From positions 1 through 64,000 of the forward strand of contig JNEU01000915.1 of NCBI GenBank assembly GCA_000697475.1: a stretch of 64,000 nucleotides of DNA, given 5' to 3'. The notes under the pieces were generated by a model. That model ran no database searches. It worked only from the letters and a program-made list of their open reading frames with translations, and was not told the DNA's origin. This document shows, in pieces, positions 1 through 12,058 of the stretch. The translations under genes and the position numbers were made by a program. Source of the stretch: Lichtheimia corymbifera B2541 (lineage: Eukaryota > Mucoromycota > Mucoromycetes > Mucorales > Lichtheimiaceae). Every line of letters starts with the position of its first letter. Within the stretch, counting starts at the first letter, position 1.

Positions 1-275
1 CATAAAATAATGAGTTGGGGTGTTCAGCATGTCGCCATATACGCTTCGTTATGATGTTGTTTCGGGCGTCCAGAATAACGATATCCGGTTCATTGAAAAG
101 GGATGAATACGATCGACTTTTGTCTGGGGGTGGCTTGTGGTCCCCTTGTTTTTGATTTTTAGCGGGAAGAGCCATGATTGATCGTGAAACTTGCACACAA
201 GGTGCGCTTCACCCAGTCGAGCAACTTTGCTCGATTGAAGACCCCACGTTTCATTGCAGAATTTTTAGTTATGGC

Positions 276-482
276 CATCTTTATGTTTTACATATGCTGT
301 TAACCATGATGCTATATGGAAAGTGGTGTTTGTTCATTGTGAAGGAGCTTGACCCTGATAGAGTGGAAGGTGCGCAGGGGCGCGCTTGTGTAACACAGCC
401 CATCTGCATGATACTTCACAATGGACAAACACCACTTGCCATATAGTATCACGCTTACAGCATATATAAAAACATAAAGATG
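276..482. mobile_element. Foldback MITE-like element
   Basis: Positions 276-344 and 414-482 are inverted copies of each other, about 69 bp per arm with only a few mismatches and a small indel. They flank a roughly 69 bp centre rich in GC. The arms share phrases such as 'aagtggtgtttgt' and, in the other orientation, 'acaaacaccactt'. The whole unit is about 207 bp and has no coding capacity. A short non-coding unit with long inverted arms is typical of MITEs or foldback elements. No target-site duplication could be fixed with confidence. A second, partial relative lies at 2551-2692. Confidence 0.65.
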
Positions 483-517
483 AATGTATCTCAAAACCTT
501 ACAATCAAGCATATGGC

Positions 518-1440
518 TTTTATTTGAATGAAGTTGATCAACATGTCGAAGCCCGACCTCTGACCAAGTGCCAAAATGGAGGCGGACAAGTCTCTATTAT
601 ATTTGGACCATCCCGCATTTAAAATCTCATAATGAAGCATGTGGTTTTAAAATGAATGAAGTTGATCAGCATGAATCAGCGAACCTTCATGCCAAGTTTC
701 ATGTTCGAAATGGGGAATCCCAAGGTAATGCATACTAATCGACATTTCATGAATGTGGGCGGGTGCGGAATTTCCGTCGGTCATAGTGAATCCCACATTA
801 TACCCTCCCATTCAAGATTTTCAAATAAAGTATCAGGTCTTTATGAGAACGAAAATGATCAGCATGCCTGCGAGCACCTTGTGTGAAAGTTTCATCTTTA
901 AAAAAGGGAATCTCAAGGTCATGGGTCGTCCAACCTATATATATTCCTGCATGTTCAACGTCCGGCGCTCCCATTTTTAATCTCACAATGAAGCCTGCGA
1001 CTTTAATTTGAATGGAGTTGTTCAGCATGTCGTAGCCCACCCGCCTGACCAAGTTTCACGATGGAGATGGACAATTGCGGGGGTGTGCACTATGCACCCT
1101 ACTTGCGCTCCGTCCGTCCTATATTTGGGCCGTCCGATTCATTGAAACATATAATGAAGCATACGGTTTTTAAATGAATGGAGTTGATCAGCATGACTCA
1201 GAGAACCTTCTTACCAAGTTTCAAGCTTGAAATGGGGAATCCCAAGATAATACATAGTAAATGACTATTTCATAAACCCGGCGCTTTCCCAATTTCCGTC
1301 CGTTATAGTCAATCCCACATTATGCCCTCCCATTCGAAATTTTTAAATGAAGTGTGGATTCTGTCTTAAGACAAAGTTGTTCAGCATGTCCTAGAGCATC
1401 TTCTCACCAAGTTTGAGGTTGAAATGAGCAATTCCAAGAT
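518..1440 (+). repeat. Diverged higher-order tandem repeat
   Basis: Two head-to-tail units of about 490 bp start near 518 and 1004. Each contains about three sub-units that begin with a variant of 'gaatgaagttgatcagcatg' and continue into variants of 'accaagtttcatg' and 'gaaatggggaatcccaag'. Sub-unit anchors fall near 528, 661, 858, 1014, 1183 and 1378, spaced irregularly by about 130-200 bp. A related anchor ('tgttcagcatgtcg') lies near 23, on the far side of the MITE. Equivalent segments of the two units differ at many sites, so the array is old. No coding potential was found. Confidence 0.7.
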
Positions 1441-2550
1441 CATGGATTAGATTTACGGTGTGCATGTATTTGCAGGGCAGTGCCTGATCTATTAATTTCC
1501 AGCTCTTCCACTTGCAGCTACTTCCCTCTTTCTCCCCTTCTCAACTGTTGTCCCATTCAAGTACAACTACTACCTGCGAACGATTACCCTGCTTCAACTC
1601 ATCATGTCCATTCTGCAGTTGTCTTGATCCTATTTGTCTTCGACTGAATGGCAACTTCATGACGTGTGTGCTACACTTCTACAGCACCCGCGTTTCTTGA
1701 ACCACTCCTTCTCTTGCACTTTCCTCGACCACATTCAATCGCAACAGTGTTCATTCCAGCAGCTGCTATTAGCGATGTCTTTATTCCATTGTCTCAAACA
1801 GCATTCACAGCTTTGTCACTCTTCTACAACACATGCTCTTTCACACTTGTCTGCAGCGACCAAACGTAGCAGCTGTTGCTATTAACAAGGTGTTTCCTCC
1901 ATTGTCTCAAGTTACATGCGGCAACTTGCTTTGATACATACGGTTACCAATGGATGGGATGCCATATCAGCTATTAAATCTACCACAATACATGCAATCT
2001 TCACCTGGTTGAACTGCGCTGGAAGAGAATGACCAGCAGCCGGATGGTGAGGGGAGCATGTCGTCAGCAATCACATGGCTATCTTGAACCAAGCGCGGTG
2101 ATGAGAAGTTCTGGAATGTTGCTTTGGTTACTTGGCGCGTCGTCAGAAGGAACGATCACGTGGATACGGCTGAGGATGATGATTGATGGATGGAATTGAC
2201 GAAATGGATGATATCTTGGCGAAAGGTGCTTTACAGCCATGGATGCTATTGGAATACTCAAGTAATGCATGCAGCAGCTATTTTGGAATCATGCATGAAG
2301 GATGTTTATGACGGCAGCAACCAAGAATACAATGACACCATTATCCCTGCTGCCTTGATGTGATTCACCCGTATCTTAGTTTGTTTGCTAGCATCCACAT
2401 TATCACGTCCTATTCTTTCTACTTATTCATTAAATGAAAATTGGATCAACCTAATCAGCTCAAATGTGGAAGATGTGGGTCACTTGGTTGGTTTATGGAT
2501 TGAAAGGGGGGATAGAATGAACTTGGAAGGCCATATGTATGCCTTGAGGG

Positions 2551-2692
2551 TGATGCTATATGACAGTGGTTTTTGTTCATTGCTAGTTAGCTGGACCCTG
2601 ACAGAGCCAAAGATGCAGAGGGTCTTCTTCGTGTAACACGCGAGAGGGCCGATCTCGAAGGGTTAATCCTATTGGTAGAGAGTGCATGATAC
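2551..2692 (+). mobile_element. Partial, decayed second copy of the MITE
   Basis: This stretch aligns with 309-413 of the foldback element: 'tgatgctatatg', 'gtggt.tttgttcatt', 'ctg.accctga.agag', 'gtgtaacac' and 'tgcatgatac' occur in the same order. It differs by substitutions and by an insertion of about 35 bp before the last phrase. The right inverted arm is not recognisable after 2692, so the copy is truncated or eroded. It shows that the family has more than one copy and that the resemblance is not a chance hairpin. Confidence 0.5.
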
Positions 2693-3834
2693 ATCCTTTC
2701 CTGATAGCCCGTATGGAATCATCTTGAAGTTCACATAGCAAAGATAATAGGCTAAAAATGATCAGTGCATGCGAATGTACCCGGTGTGAAAGTACATGAA
2801 GTGTGAGAAGGAAAATTGTATCGTTGTGTGGCAAGGCCAGCAGCAGGACCAGAGTTGTGGCGGACGGCCAGACAACAGTGGCTGTCAATGCATCTCAAAC
2901 GTTAGGCGTGAGACTTTTTCGCTGCATAATGCCTTTAAATGTGCTACCATTTCTGGAATATTAATCATACCATGTTTGATTTTTGTAAAGTCGACATAGT
3001 ACTAGTGATGTCATTTGGTGCGATTGGTAGTAGTATGATATGTTTTGTATATTACGATTACTTCTCAGGATGTCGAGCATAGTACTAGAAAAATGATGGT
3101 TGGATACAAAGGGGATGATGCTTGGGGTGTGTTAGTATAAGGCAATGTTATTGTTGGATCATATAATGTGCAATCAATTTACATGTTGTATGACGTGCAG
3201 AAGACTGTAAATGATACCATCCGTAATCAACATGAATTGTATCGCGTAGTGTTGAGGACGACGACAGTTGCACACTGGTATCATCATCTTATGACTCTAT
3301 ATTACCTATCTTGTCAAACTCTAGTGAGCATTCGATCAAAATCATCCGTCATACTTGCAGAGTTCTTAGCATGTTGACAATAACCTCCTTTTTCATGTAA
3401 TGATCCGAAGATTTATAGCTCGTATTAGCACTCTTTTCACATTTCCATGACAACACATTAATGATTAAAGTATAGGGAAGGAAGAAAATTACCTAGTCAA
3501 AGGCTTATAAACAGAAATGATGAAGAGCATTGGTTCGCTCCTCCTTTTATTTATCTCACAGGTATCTCGTGTTCAGCAAATGCAGTGCAAGGAATAATAA
3601 CTTCTTCTCCGTGTGATTGACCAAGCGAGTTTAGATCCTGGTATATGTCGACATTGCTTGCCTATGGTACCTCGGTATGGCTGCTGTGAATACTACTTGC
3701 TTCTAGGTTCCAGCAGGGTTGGAGAGACGCTGCCAATTGAAACTCCACGTCCTACAAGGAAAACATTGGTGAGATAACGTTGTTGGCACCTTCAACTTTG
3801 ATAAGAGCTATCTATATACATACACGCACGTACA

Positions 3835-4314
3835 ATGTCAAAGTCAGTAAAGGAAGCCAAGATCTTGCTTGCACCTCTTGCGTTGTACCGACAAATATTG
3901 CGAACACATCGTTACATGCCGCCTGCCATGCGTTCTATGGGAGACGACTACGTCAAGGCTGAATTCCGAAGACACCAAAATATTGACAATCCAGCACACA
4001 TTGTGGGGTTCCTTTCTCAGTGGCAAGAGTAAGAAGAGCAATGGCAGTATGAGAGTTATGTTTTATCTTACTTGGATTTGGTGAATAGTTACCTGGAGAC
4101 GTTGCAAGGACAAACAGCACCACCTAGCAACAGTGATGAAAGTGTCGCCCCTCAAGACGATCCTTTAGTACGCAGCTTCAACATGCCTGATGGAGGTTGG
4201 GGCAAGAAACTCGATAGCGAGCGATTGGATAAGCTTAGTGATGAACAACTTGGTCAATTATATGAACTACGCAACGAGCTTAAAAAGTCTCTTGGTATCA
4301 AAGAGGACAAATAA
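3835..4314 (+). CDS. SDHAF3: Succinate dehydrogenase assembly factor 3 (LYR protein, ACN9/Sdh7 family)
   Basis: Exons 3835-4028 and 4089-4314 (60-nt GT-AG intron) encode 139 residues. SDHAF3 proteins are mitochondrial matrix chaperones that help mature the iron-sulfur subunit of complex II. The family marks are present: the LYR tripeptide in '[14 protein letters not shown]' (about residues 13-26), then '[17 protein letters not shown]', and after the splice 'DYLETLQGQ', which matches the family's 'W.YL..L' pattern. The splice is required because exon 1 reads into a stop three bases past the junction. The C-terminal third (after residue 75) is a variable acidic tail. The next gene is convergent, with only 45 bp between the two stop codons. 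Confidence 0.93.
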
Positions 4315-4359
4315 ACGCTTTCTGTATATATAAATATTTTCTACAGTTACAATGTATCT

Positions 4360-5126
4360 CTAAGTAGACTTTATCTTATTCAATTCATAATCTGGTACAT
4401 CTCCACTAAAGGTCCATGCTCTTTGCGATCCTTCCTTCAAATGGCCTGTTTCAGCATTCATCACCACGTTCCAGCTACCATCCTCGTTTCGCACCAGCTT
4501 GGATACACTGCATGTAGCAGCTTTAATGGGATATTTGACATCATTCACCAATGAGCGAACAGCGGCCACCACGGATGCAGCATGACCCGCTAATAATACA
4601 CTTGTTGGCCCATCAACTTCGTTATCCAACTTGGCTACCAGTGCCTTGATCGCTCTATCCACACGGATGTGACAATCCCCCACAGTTTCAGGACCTTGTA
4701 CACAAGGAATACTCGATTCATGCGTCGTGTCAATGGCAGGGAAATGTGACTTGAGTAGTTCCATGGATGCTGGAGGCAAGTACTCTGGATATGCTGTGCC
4801 ATACCATTCACTATGGTATATATACATTAGCTACTATCATTCACCCATCATAGTAAAGTTTTCCTCTACCTCATGCTAAAGTCAATATAAAGAGGAATAT
4901 GAGTCTTTGCAATAAGTGGCGACACGGTCTGTAAAACTCGATAGAAGGGAGAGCTGTACACGCGCTGAATACCCTTGTCTTGAAGAAACTCGCCCAACTC
5001 TTCTGCTTGAGCAAGGCCGAGCTCTGAGAGTGGTGGATCGTGGCTCAATTGAGTGGGTAAATGAGGTGTGGGGGTGACCCAGTCTTCACGGTAGCCATGA
5101 CGTGTAATCCAGATTTCTTTGAGCAT
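4360..5126 (-). CDS. Histidine phosphatase (phosphoglycerate mutase-like) family protein
   Basis: Exons 5126-4870 and 4810-4360 (59-nt intron) give 235 residues. The N-terminus 'ITRHGYREDW' carries the RHG signature with the catalytic histidine at residue 10. 'SELGLAQAEELGEFL' and 'VYSSPFYRVLQT' follow in the usual order, and the later 'LLAGHAASV' supplies the second catalytic histidine. The splice joins 'DFSM' to 'SEWYGTAYPE', restoring the acidic loop of the family. The start was set at the Met ten codons inside the longest frame because homologues begin 'ML..I..TRHG'. Fungal relatives include the TFC7/tau55 subgroup linked to TFIIIC in yeast, but nothing here proves that role. Substrate unknown. 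Confidence 0.85.
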
Positions 5127-5840
5127 GTCGACAAGAAAGGTTGCAAGGGACAAATGTGACGTAAATGGCCCTGTTTTGTGGGGCTAAAATGGAACCACAT
5201 GCCAATGTCATTGGCTGCTGGGCGGGGATAGCATGAACGAGGAACAGCTTTTTGTGTCACCTGATCCATTCCATCTCTTTAAAAAAGCAATGTTGTTCAC
5301 TTCTGTTACGAGGACATCCTTCAAGCCCATTTCTTTGTCTCATTGTTATCTATAATATCAAAGACGTGATAATGGCATCATTAAAACAATGAATTTTTAA
5401 TTGTACAACCCAAGACGGCTGCCATGGTGACAAGTGAGGAAAGAAATATTTCTAAGATGGTGACCAAAGTTGCTATTGGAGCTAATCTTCCATTCTTCTC
5501 CTTTATCATGCTCCTTTAACCATCCCACATAACATGCACAGGCCCTATCAGCACCGATCAAGATCCACACATGCTAAAATAAATTGATGATGATGACGAT
5601 GACGATGTTTGATATGCGTGTGTGTAAAAATATAAGTGTGCTCTGTGAGTAAGTGAGTGAGTGAGAGTGTGAGTGTGAAGGATGTGAAATAAAGTGTATA
5701 GAATGGTGGATGAATGATGGTGTATCAAACACGTGAAATAATGAAGGAAGATTGGGATGGGGGAATTGTAGTGATTCTTGAAAATGGGATCATGTATTGC
5801 AGTAAAGAAGAAGAAAAAAAGATGGAGTTGATGTTGTTGA
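5127..5840. other. Intergenic region with short tandem repeats
   Basis: This is the upstream flank of the phosphatase gene and the 3' flank of the casein kinase gene. It contains a degenerate GAT/GAC run near 5584-5606 and a GTGA/GTGT-type run near 5645-5672. No additional conserved frame was seen. Confidence 0.6.
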
Positions 5841-8170
5841 TTAAAAGTCGTCGTACAATCGGCTCGTCGGATTCATGAGATTGAATGGCTTCATCTGCTG
5901 TGCAGCGGTCAATGGTTGCTGATCACCTACTTTAGCTGCCTTGGCTGATCTAGGATCTGTAACTGGAATAGCAATAGGATCAATGGGATATTTGATGTGA
6001 GGATCGTGGAAATTGGTAGGTGCTGGATCAATGAATGCAGGTGGTGGTTGAGTACTTGTTACTGGAATAGGATTCGTCATTCCTGCTGCTGATAGACCCT
6101 TTGTCTGTGAACGTAATCTATAAACAAAGAGCGCACTTGGTTACTAAAAATGGATAGCCACGAGAAGGAATACAATCACTTACAATCGGCTACTGGATGA
6201 AGCTGACGGTGGATTATCTCGCACAAGCATTCTACCACCGCCTGTTCCTGCATATGCATGGTTGCTGAGGTATGCATGGTCTTGTGGCAGCGTTTGTTGT
6301 AACATCGTTGGCCGACCATATTGGCTTTGCATCAATTTTTGTTGCTGTTGGTGCTGATATTGAAGCATTACATCATCCAGACGTTTTGATGTCTCAGGTG
6401 ATTTGTTCTCTGTGCGATAAGGCTGAGCTACTGATGATCGATGAGGCAAGCCTGGTGTCGGTAATGCTGTAGTCATCATGGGACGTCGTTGATGTGAAGG
6501 TAAAGCTGGATCATAGGGAGCAGCCGAAGAACCGTACAATGATGTATCAAGTCGTGACGATGCTTGTGATTCTGTAGCCATCTTCTTTTCCTGCTGTGAA
6601 AATAAATACAATACGGTAAGTGAGACGGATATCATGGGTCTTCGCGACACATACCATTTTTCTAACAGTCCAATCGAATACATAATCGTATTGAAAGCCT
6701 TCACGAACAAAGAGATCACGGAAAAGTTTGCGTAGATAGGTGTAATCAGGTTTGTCATCGAAGCGCAATGATCGTACATAGTTGAGGTATATTGCAAATT
6801 CCTGGCTCAGGTTGCGGCAAAGGATATCTGCAGGCGTAGTCATCTTCTTTTCCATAATCTTGTCGTATTTCTCCTTTTTGGTGCGAGCTCGAATGCCTTG
6901 CCAAGGTAGCTGCCCTTTGCAAAAGTAAATCAATATATAGCCGAGAGATTCGAGATCGTCACGTCGTGATTGTTCTAATAAAGGTGTTAAGTATCACTAT
7001 CATGATATATAAATGATTCATCACTTACCGATGCCCAAGTGTGTGTTGACGCTAGCATATCGGGGGGTACCGGTCAGATTCTTGTTTTCTCTGTAGGGTA
7101 TATGCACATTGGTTCGAGGATCACGATATCGTTTTGCAAGTCCGAAATCAATCATGTTGACTTGATTGCCGCATCGTCCAATGCCCATCAGAAAATTGTC
7201 TGGTTTGATATCTCTGTGGATAAAGCCTGATATCTCCATTAGTCTACCTCGCTCGTATATATTGACCTTAAGATGCTTACCTTTGGAATGAATATACTCC
7301 ACTCGAGAAAGCTAAAAGGAAAAAAAATGGGGAGAAAAAAAGAGATTGAGTGTTAATAGATCGGCGGACGAAAGGATCAAACACCACCTCCCTCAGCAGC
7401 AGCACATGCGGACCATACATATCCCCCGCCCTTGGCTAGTGCATGCATGTCTACTTACCAATTGATCAGCGAGAAGGAGTACAGTCTTCAACGAAAACCG
7501 CCGTTTGCAATAATTGAATAAATCCTCCATAGAAGGGCCCAAGAGATCCATAACGAGCACATTGTAATCGCCTTCTCTGCCATACCAACGACAAAATGGA
7601 ATGCCAACCCCACCGGCTAATGTCTTGTATACTCGTGCTTCATATTCCAGTTGTGGATGTGGTGCCCGAACACTTTCAAGTTTTATGCCGATCTCTTCAC
7701 CACTGGTAATGTTGGATCCTATACATAACAATGATATAGATTAGCATTCATCTTGACCAGGAAAACATAGTTGTCACACACACACGCACACACACAATGT
7801 CTCCTTCGTCCCCGCTCCCTCAACCCCCCAACGCACCACGCAACCCAAACCCCCCTCAAACAACACAGATGAGTAAGCCGACAAGTCTCAATCGCAATCA
7901 GAAAAAAAGAGAAGGAAAGCATGCACACATACACACACTGCCCAATGCGTCCTGATATAATAAAATATCTCGAGTGTTGTCTTCAATGTCAAACAGACAA
8001 AGGATGCGGATGAGTGTGGCATTGTTCTTCATCTGGTCAAAAGGATAGAGCAATTGAAAGAAAAGTGGATGGTACTTACCCAAGTAAATCTCTCCAAAAG
8101 AGCCAGCACCGATCTTTCTTCCAAGTTTGTACTTGCCACCGATAATGATATTTCGACCTTCCAAGGACAT
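5841..8170 (-). CDS. Casein kinase 1 (delta/epsilon, Hrr25-like)
   Basis: Seven exons: 8170-8080, 7718-7459, 7311-7281, 7226-7029, 6974-6655, 6593-6184, 6117-5841; 528 residues. The Ser/Thr kinase domain spans about 11-285: glycine loop '[11 protein letters not shown]' (21-31), lysine in 'GIKLES' (K43), 'HRDIKPDN' (131-138), '[11 protein letters not shown]', then the CK1-specific '[16 protein letters not shown]' and '[12 protein letters not shown]'. The tail of about 230 residues is Gln/Ser/Pro-rich and ends without a Cys-Cys palmitoylation motif, so it resembles the soluble Hrr25/CK1-delta group rather than membrane Yck kinases. Intron 1 is long (361 nt) and holds a CA repeat (7777-7797). 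Exon 6 may start three bases later (tandem CAG acceptor). The residue before the lysine-motif isoleucine is Gly where CK1 usually has Ala. Confidence 0.95.
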
Positions 8171-10464
8171 AGTGGACAAGAAGAGTGGGTGCACAAAAGA
8201 GGGATAAGCTGGGGAGAAGAGGAGCGGAAAAAGAGAGAATAGCAAATGGAAAACAAAGATGGAGGTCGTATGTGTGTGTGTTTTTTTCTTTTCTCGAGAT
8301 GGCGGATGAAAAGAACCAAAAAGAGCAGTTGCACTTGCCGCCCCCCTCACTTGCCGTTTCTCTTTCTTCAGTCACAGTATCTCACGGCATCATCCGCCGA
8401 ATTGACATTAAAGGCAAATCAAAGGTGTTGCTTGATTATGTGCTTCATGCATAGCGAGGCACTCTTTTTCGGGCAATAACAACTTGAATGATCACTTTGA
8501 CAAAGTACACATCCATAATACCACGTTTGTTTTGGTTGTCATGGTGATGGGTACATGGGCAGTTCTATTCAATCTCATCGATTTACTCGTTCATTTGGAT
8601 GTGAACCAAGGCCTGGGTCGATTTTACATGGACTGGCATTTGTCCTAACGCCTGAAAGCGGGATTCACCGATGGGTGGCAACAACTATACAACACTTGTT
8701 TGTTTGTACAGCCACGAAAAGGCTTATATGCTGCAAACAACAACAGCCACCATCCATTGCTATATAACATAAACGCCACCTGATCCTATCAAACTCCATC
8801 TATTTGTAGTCGACCGGTAAAATGGCTGCTGTATTGATCGGCTTTGTTGTCGGTCGTATAAAACAAATATGTAAACACATTTCTCGGCATACTACCGCTC
8901 AAGGAAAAAAAGTGCCTCACATGTCTCTAAGCATTTGCGCAGCGGCATTTGCCTTTTGGGGTAAATATATACTAGAGCTACCCATCTCTTAACATCCACA
9001 CGAGCCACATGCATCCCGATCACCGCGGTATATATTCTTCCCTGTATTACCCTTGCTCGCACTTTTATAGAGGCGAGCCTTCTTCGACGCCATTAAATCA
9101 CTTTTTCTTCGTATACAATATACGCTATGCTAGCATGAAACATGCTGTTCCTTGTTATATCTGGGAGAATGGCCGTGCTCAAACCGATATAGCATCATCT
9201 TATTTATGTTGGTGGAGAATGCACGACTACCGAAAGAAGCATGGATGATAAGTCATCCATTAGCATCATGCTACAAAGTCAATTCGTTTTGCAAGCTTTA
9301 CTACCCTTGCAATGTGGTAGTAAGGGTACAGGAACCGTGAGAAGCGTTGTGCTACATGATAGTGTAGCAAGCAAGGTTAAGGGCCACTAATAGTATGGCT
9401 TGAAGATGTCAGTTTACAACACACTACCTTAACCCAAGGAGGCTTACACACCGTACGACGTGTGAGTGTGTGATTAATTTACCATTCCCTCTCTTGTACT
9501 TGAAGACACTCTATCGTACCACCAGCTACGCATTGCACATGCAATGATTACGTATACATCAAAGCGCACGAAAATTCTTTGTTTTCATTTATACATCATC
9601 AAACTAGCCAAAAATGAGTAGGTGAAGGAAAAATCCAATCTTGTGGACAATGAATGCGTGGTTCATTATTCATACTTATTACCTGTATTCGCTCCTGAAG
9701 CATGTAACGAGGTACATTTCAAACCTAATGTTGTTAATGCGCGCCAATCCATTACGATACCGCGCTCCTAAGTATGCAGGGTACCACAAAAAACGTAACG
9801 ATTCATCTCGGTCTTCGGATTTCTCATTACTCTATCTCGATCATTCAAATCCCGACCCCCGTAGTCCGCGCCCCGAGTTGGTGAGAAGTACCAGAGCAAT
9901 GGAACAGTTTATGCAGATTTTATTTCTGACACGATTACTTGGACACATATATAGTCGGCTACGCAACTTGAAATACCATTCTGTGACTTTGCATCGAAAA
10001 TCTAATCATGGTATTGCTATCCATGCATCATTTAAAATCCGTATAAGCTATAGGCAATACAAGCTGTCATGGCTCTGGTAAGGAAACATGTCATCTCACC
10101 CATAATCCATCCTTGTAGACTCAGCGCACCGCAAATCAGGTGCAACGGTGACACAAGTGCAACACGTGTTTTTGGCTGATTTTGACATGTTGATATGAAA
10201 CGGCAAGCATTTTACAGTAGACGCAGAGATCTTTTATCCAGCAATAGCGAACAATAGTCAATGTCAACATAGGATGGTTACTTATCATTACATAAATAAA
10301 GGAAACTAAAAAGGAAGATGGCGCTTTTTTTGTTGGGGAAGAGTGGGGGGTTATAATTGGAAGGAGAGAGAGAGTGCGATAGAGCAAGAAAATAGGGAAT
10401 CAGGACACAAGGAAAAAAAAAGTCAGGTATACAGTGAAGAAGGTGGAGAATGCAATGGAATCAT
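8171..10464. other. Intergenic region, no gene recognised
   Basis: The first 200 bp or so is a pyrimidine-rich leader for the kinase gene (CA and CT runs on the minus strand). The rest has scattered frames, the longest being 146 codons at 9641-10081, that match no family I know and lack a plausible promoter, introns or compositional bias. A hairpin-like phrase lies near 9298-9330. No tRNA could be folded by eye. Confidence 0.5.
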
Positions 10465-12058
10465 TTAAGCAGTTTCAGGTTTCTGGCCATGACAACGATA
10501 CCAACGGATATACGTGCCGTGTTCTTTGCACTCTTGCTTAGTCTCTTGCAAAAACTTTGTGTAATACTCTTGGTCTGCCATCTCTGGATAATATCTGACA
10601 ATGATCGCATGCATCGTGTTGAAGACATCCCAAAAGTCGTCCCTAAGAAACAGAAATGGCGGGGGTGCACCACAATAAGATTAGCCAACCGGATGCTTTA
10701 TTTTCATTATCCTATACTCCCCCTTTCTCTATCACACACCGCTTTACCAAGCCCTTTCATTCCTTTATTTACACCCTTCTTACCATAAAAGATCACCGAG
10801 CTTGCCACCGTGGCCGATCGGGATAGGTACTTCACGGAACACCAGATTGACGCAACCCGCTTTTCGCATCAAATCTTCCATCTCGTGCGGAATGTCAGGG
10901 TTCAACCCCTTCTCTCGGGCGTATTTTGCGACTGGATGAAGACAAAAAAGCTATCAGATGATGATAACACGCATAGATGTAAATATATACAACATACCGG
11001 AATGCATAAGCAAAGTACATTTGGGACCAGCATTCATGAGCTGTGGGAAGGATACCTAAAAGACAATAGGAGTTGTTGTTGCTGATGAGATCACTAGAAA
11101 CTAATAGAATAAAAAGAGCACGATAGTACTCACCTCCAGGAGCTCTAGCCAACCCCCAGGCTTTAGTACACGTAAGAGATCATCGATCACCTAGTAAGGT
11201 TTTTGTCAGCTCACATATCAAAAGTCATCCCACATCCTCTTATTATTATTACCTTGACCCAGTCGGTTGCTAAAAGACCAAGGACTAGTAGACGTTGGTG
11301 CACATAGCCAAATGTATTGTCAGGGAATGGCGCAGGGTCGATTATGTTGTGTAGATGGAATTGACAGTTGGATGGCTTGATGGCTTCAGGAAACCTCGGT
11401 GAAATGTCGGTGCCATGGAAGTTCGAATTCGGGTATTGTTCAGACATCTCTAGTGTCCAAGTAGCAGGTCCTTGAATATTGGTAGCATAGTGAGTGATAT
11501 AGATAAATGAAAAGAAGGTTCATTGTCAATAAATTAAACAATGCATGCATACCACATCCCGAATCGAGCACTTCGATGCCCTGTGCAAGCGCCTCTTCGA
11601 TTGGCGAGTCAAAATTGCCACCAAAGGCTACTCTCATCATCCAATGCTGTTGGTGAACACGATCATTCTCTATGTTGGAAATAAAGTAATCAGTATGAAG
11701 GATAAAAGTGTTGGCGGCGGTCGTAGGAATAGTAATCAATATCGGGTGATTGGTTTGATACACATTTATGGGTCTGTTGAATGAAGATGCTGGTGGTTGA
11801 CCCTTGTCTCGGGAATAATAAAAGCTGAAGGGAGGGGGTGTAAGGCGAATAGGATGTACCTTCTTCATCGTTTGGAAGTATGTATGCTACGTCGTCTCTG
11901 TTGTGATAACGGCGGTTGCCTTCATAACGATAAGCCGATGCCTCGGATGAGTTGGTGCTATTCTTTGACGTAATATCTTCGGTAGGTTGCTTTGATCTTA
12001 TAGATGCAGAGGCTGTTTTACGTGATCGTCTGAAAAACCGAAAAAAGCGAAAACTCAT
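10465..12058 (-). CDS. SAM-dependent methyltransferase, class I
   Basis: Seven exons: 12058-11860, 11669-11553, 11470-11253, 11190-11134, 11055-10998, 10931-10784, 10642-10465; 324 residues. After a basic, disordered N-terminus ('FRFFRFFRRSRK') comes 'ENDRVHQQHWMMR', typical of a large fungal methyltransferase family. Motif I is split across a splice as 'IEVLDSGCG' + 'PATWTLEM', followed by 'FHGTDISP' (acidic post-I Asp), 'NCQFHLHNIIDPAPFPDNTF', and 'DDLLRVLKPGGWLELLE' (motif III). All junctions keep frame and the C-terminus ends 'RWYRCHGQKPETA'. Substrate cannot be told; relatives include regulatory LaeA-like and metabolic enzymes. Introns 1 (190 nt) and 6 (141 nt) are longer than the local norm. 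Confidence 0.88.

Larger units (their letters stand above)
1..3834. other. Gene-poor, repeat-bearing left end
   Basis: No open reading frame here looks like a conserved protein, and none could be joined to others by plausible splice sites. The stretch contains a diverged tandem repeat (518-1440, with a stray related monomer near 20-40), a foldback MITE-like element (276-482) and a partial second copy (2551-2692). Around 1755-1915 a short phrase recurs about 107 bp apart ('ccattgtctcaa' preceded by 'gcagctg.tattag/taac'), which suggests another decayed repeat. The last 400 bp or so is the upstream region of the gene that starts at 3835. I see no RNA gene. Confidence 0.6.

Noticed and set aside
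9641..10081. A 146-codon frame in the intergenic region
   Set aside because: No motif, no codon bias and no gene-like leader. A B-box-like 'ttcaaatcc' near 9846 made me test for a tRNA, but no cloverleaf or A box could be folded.
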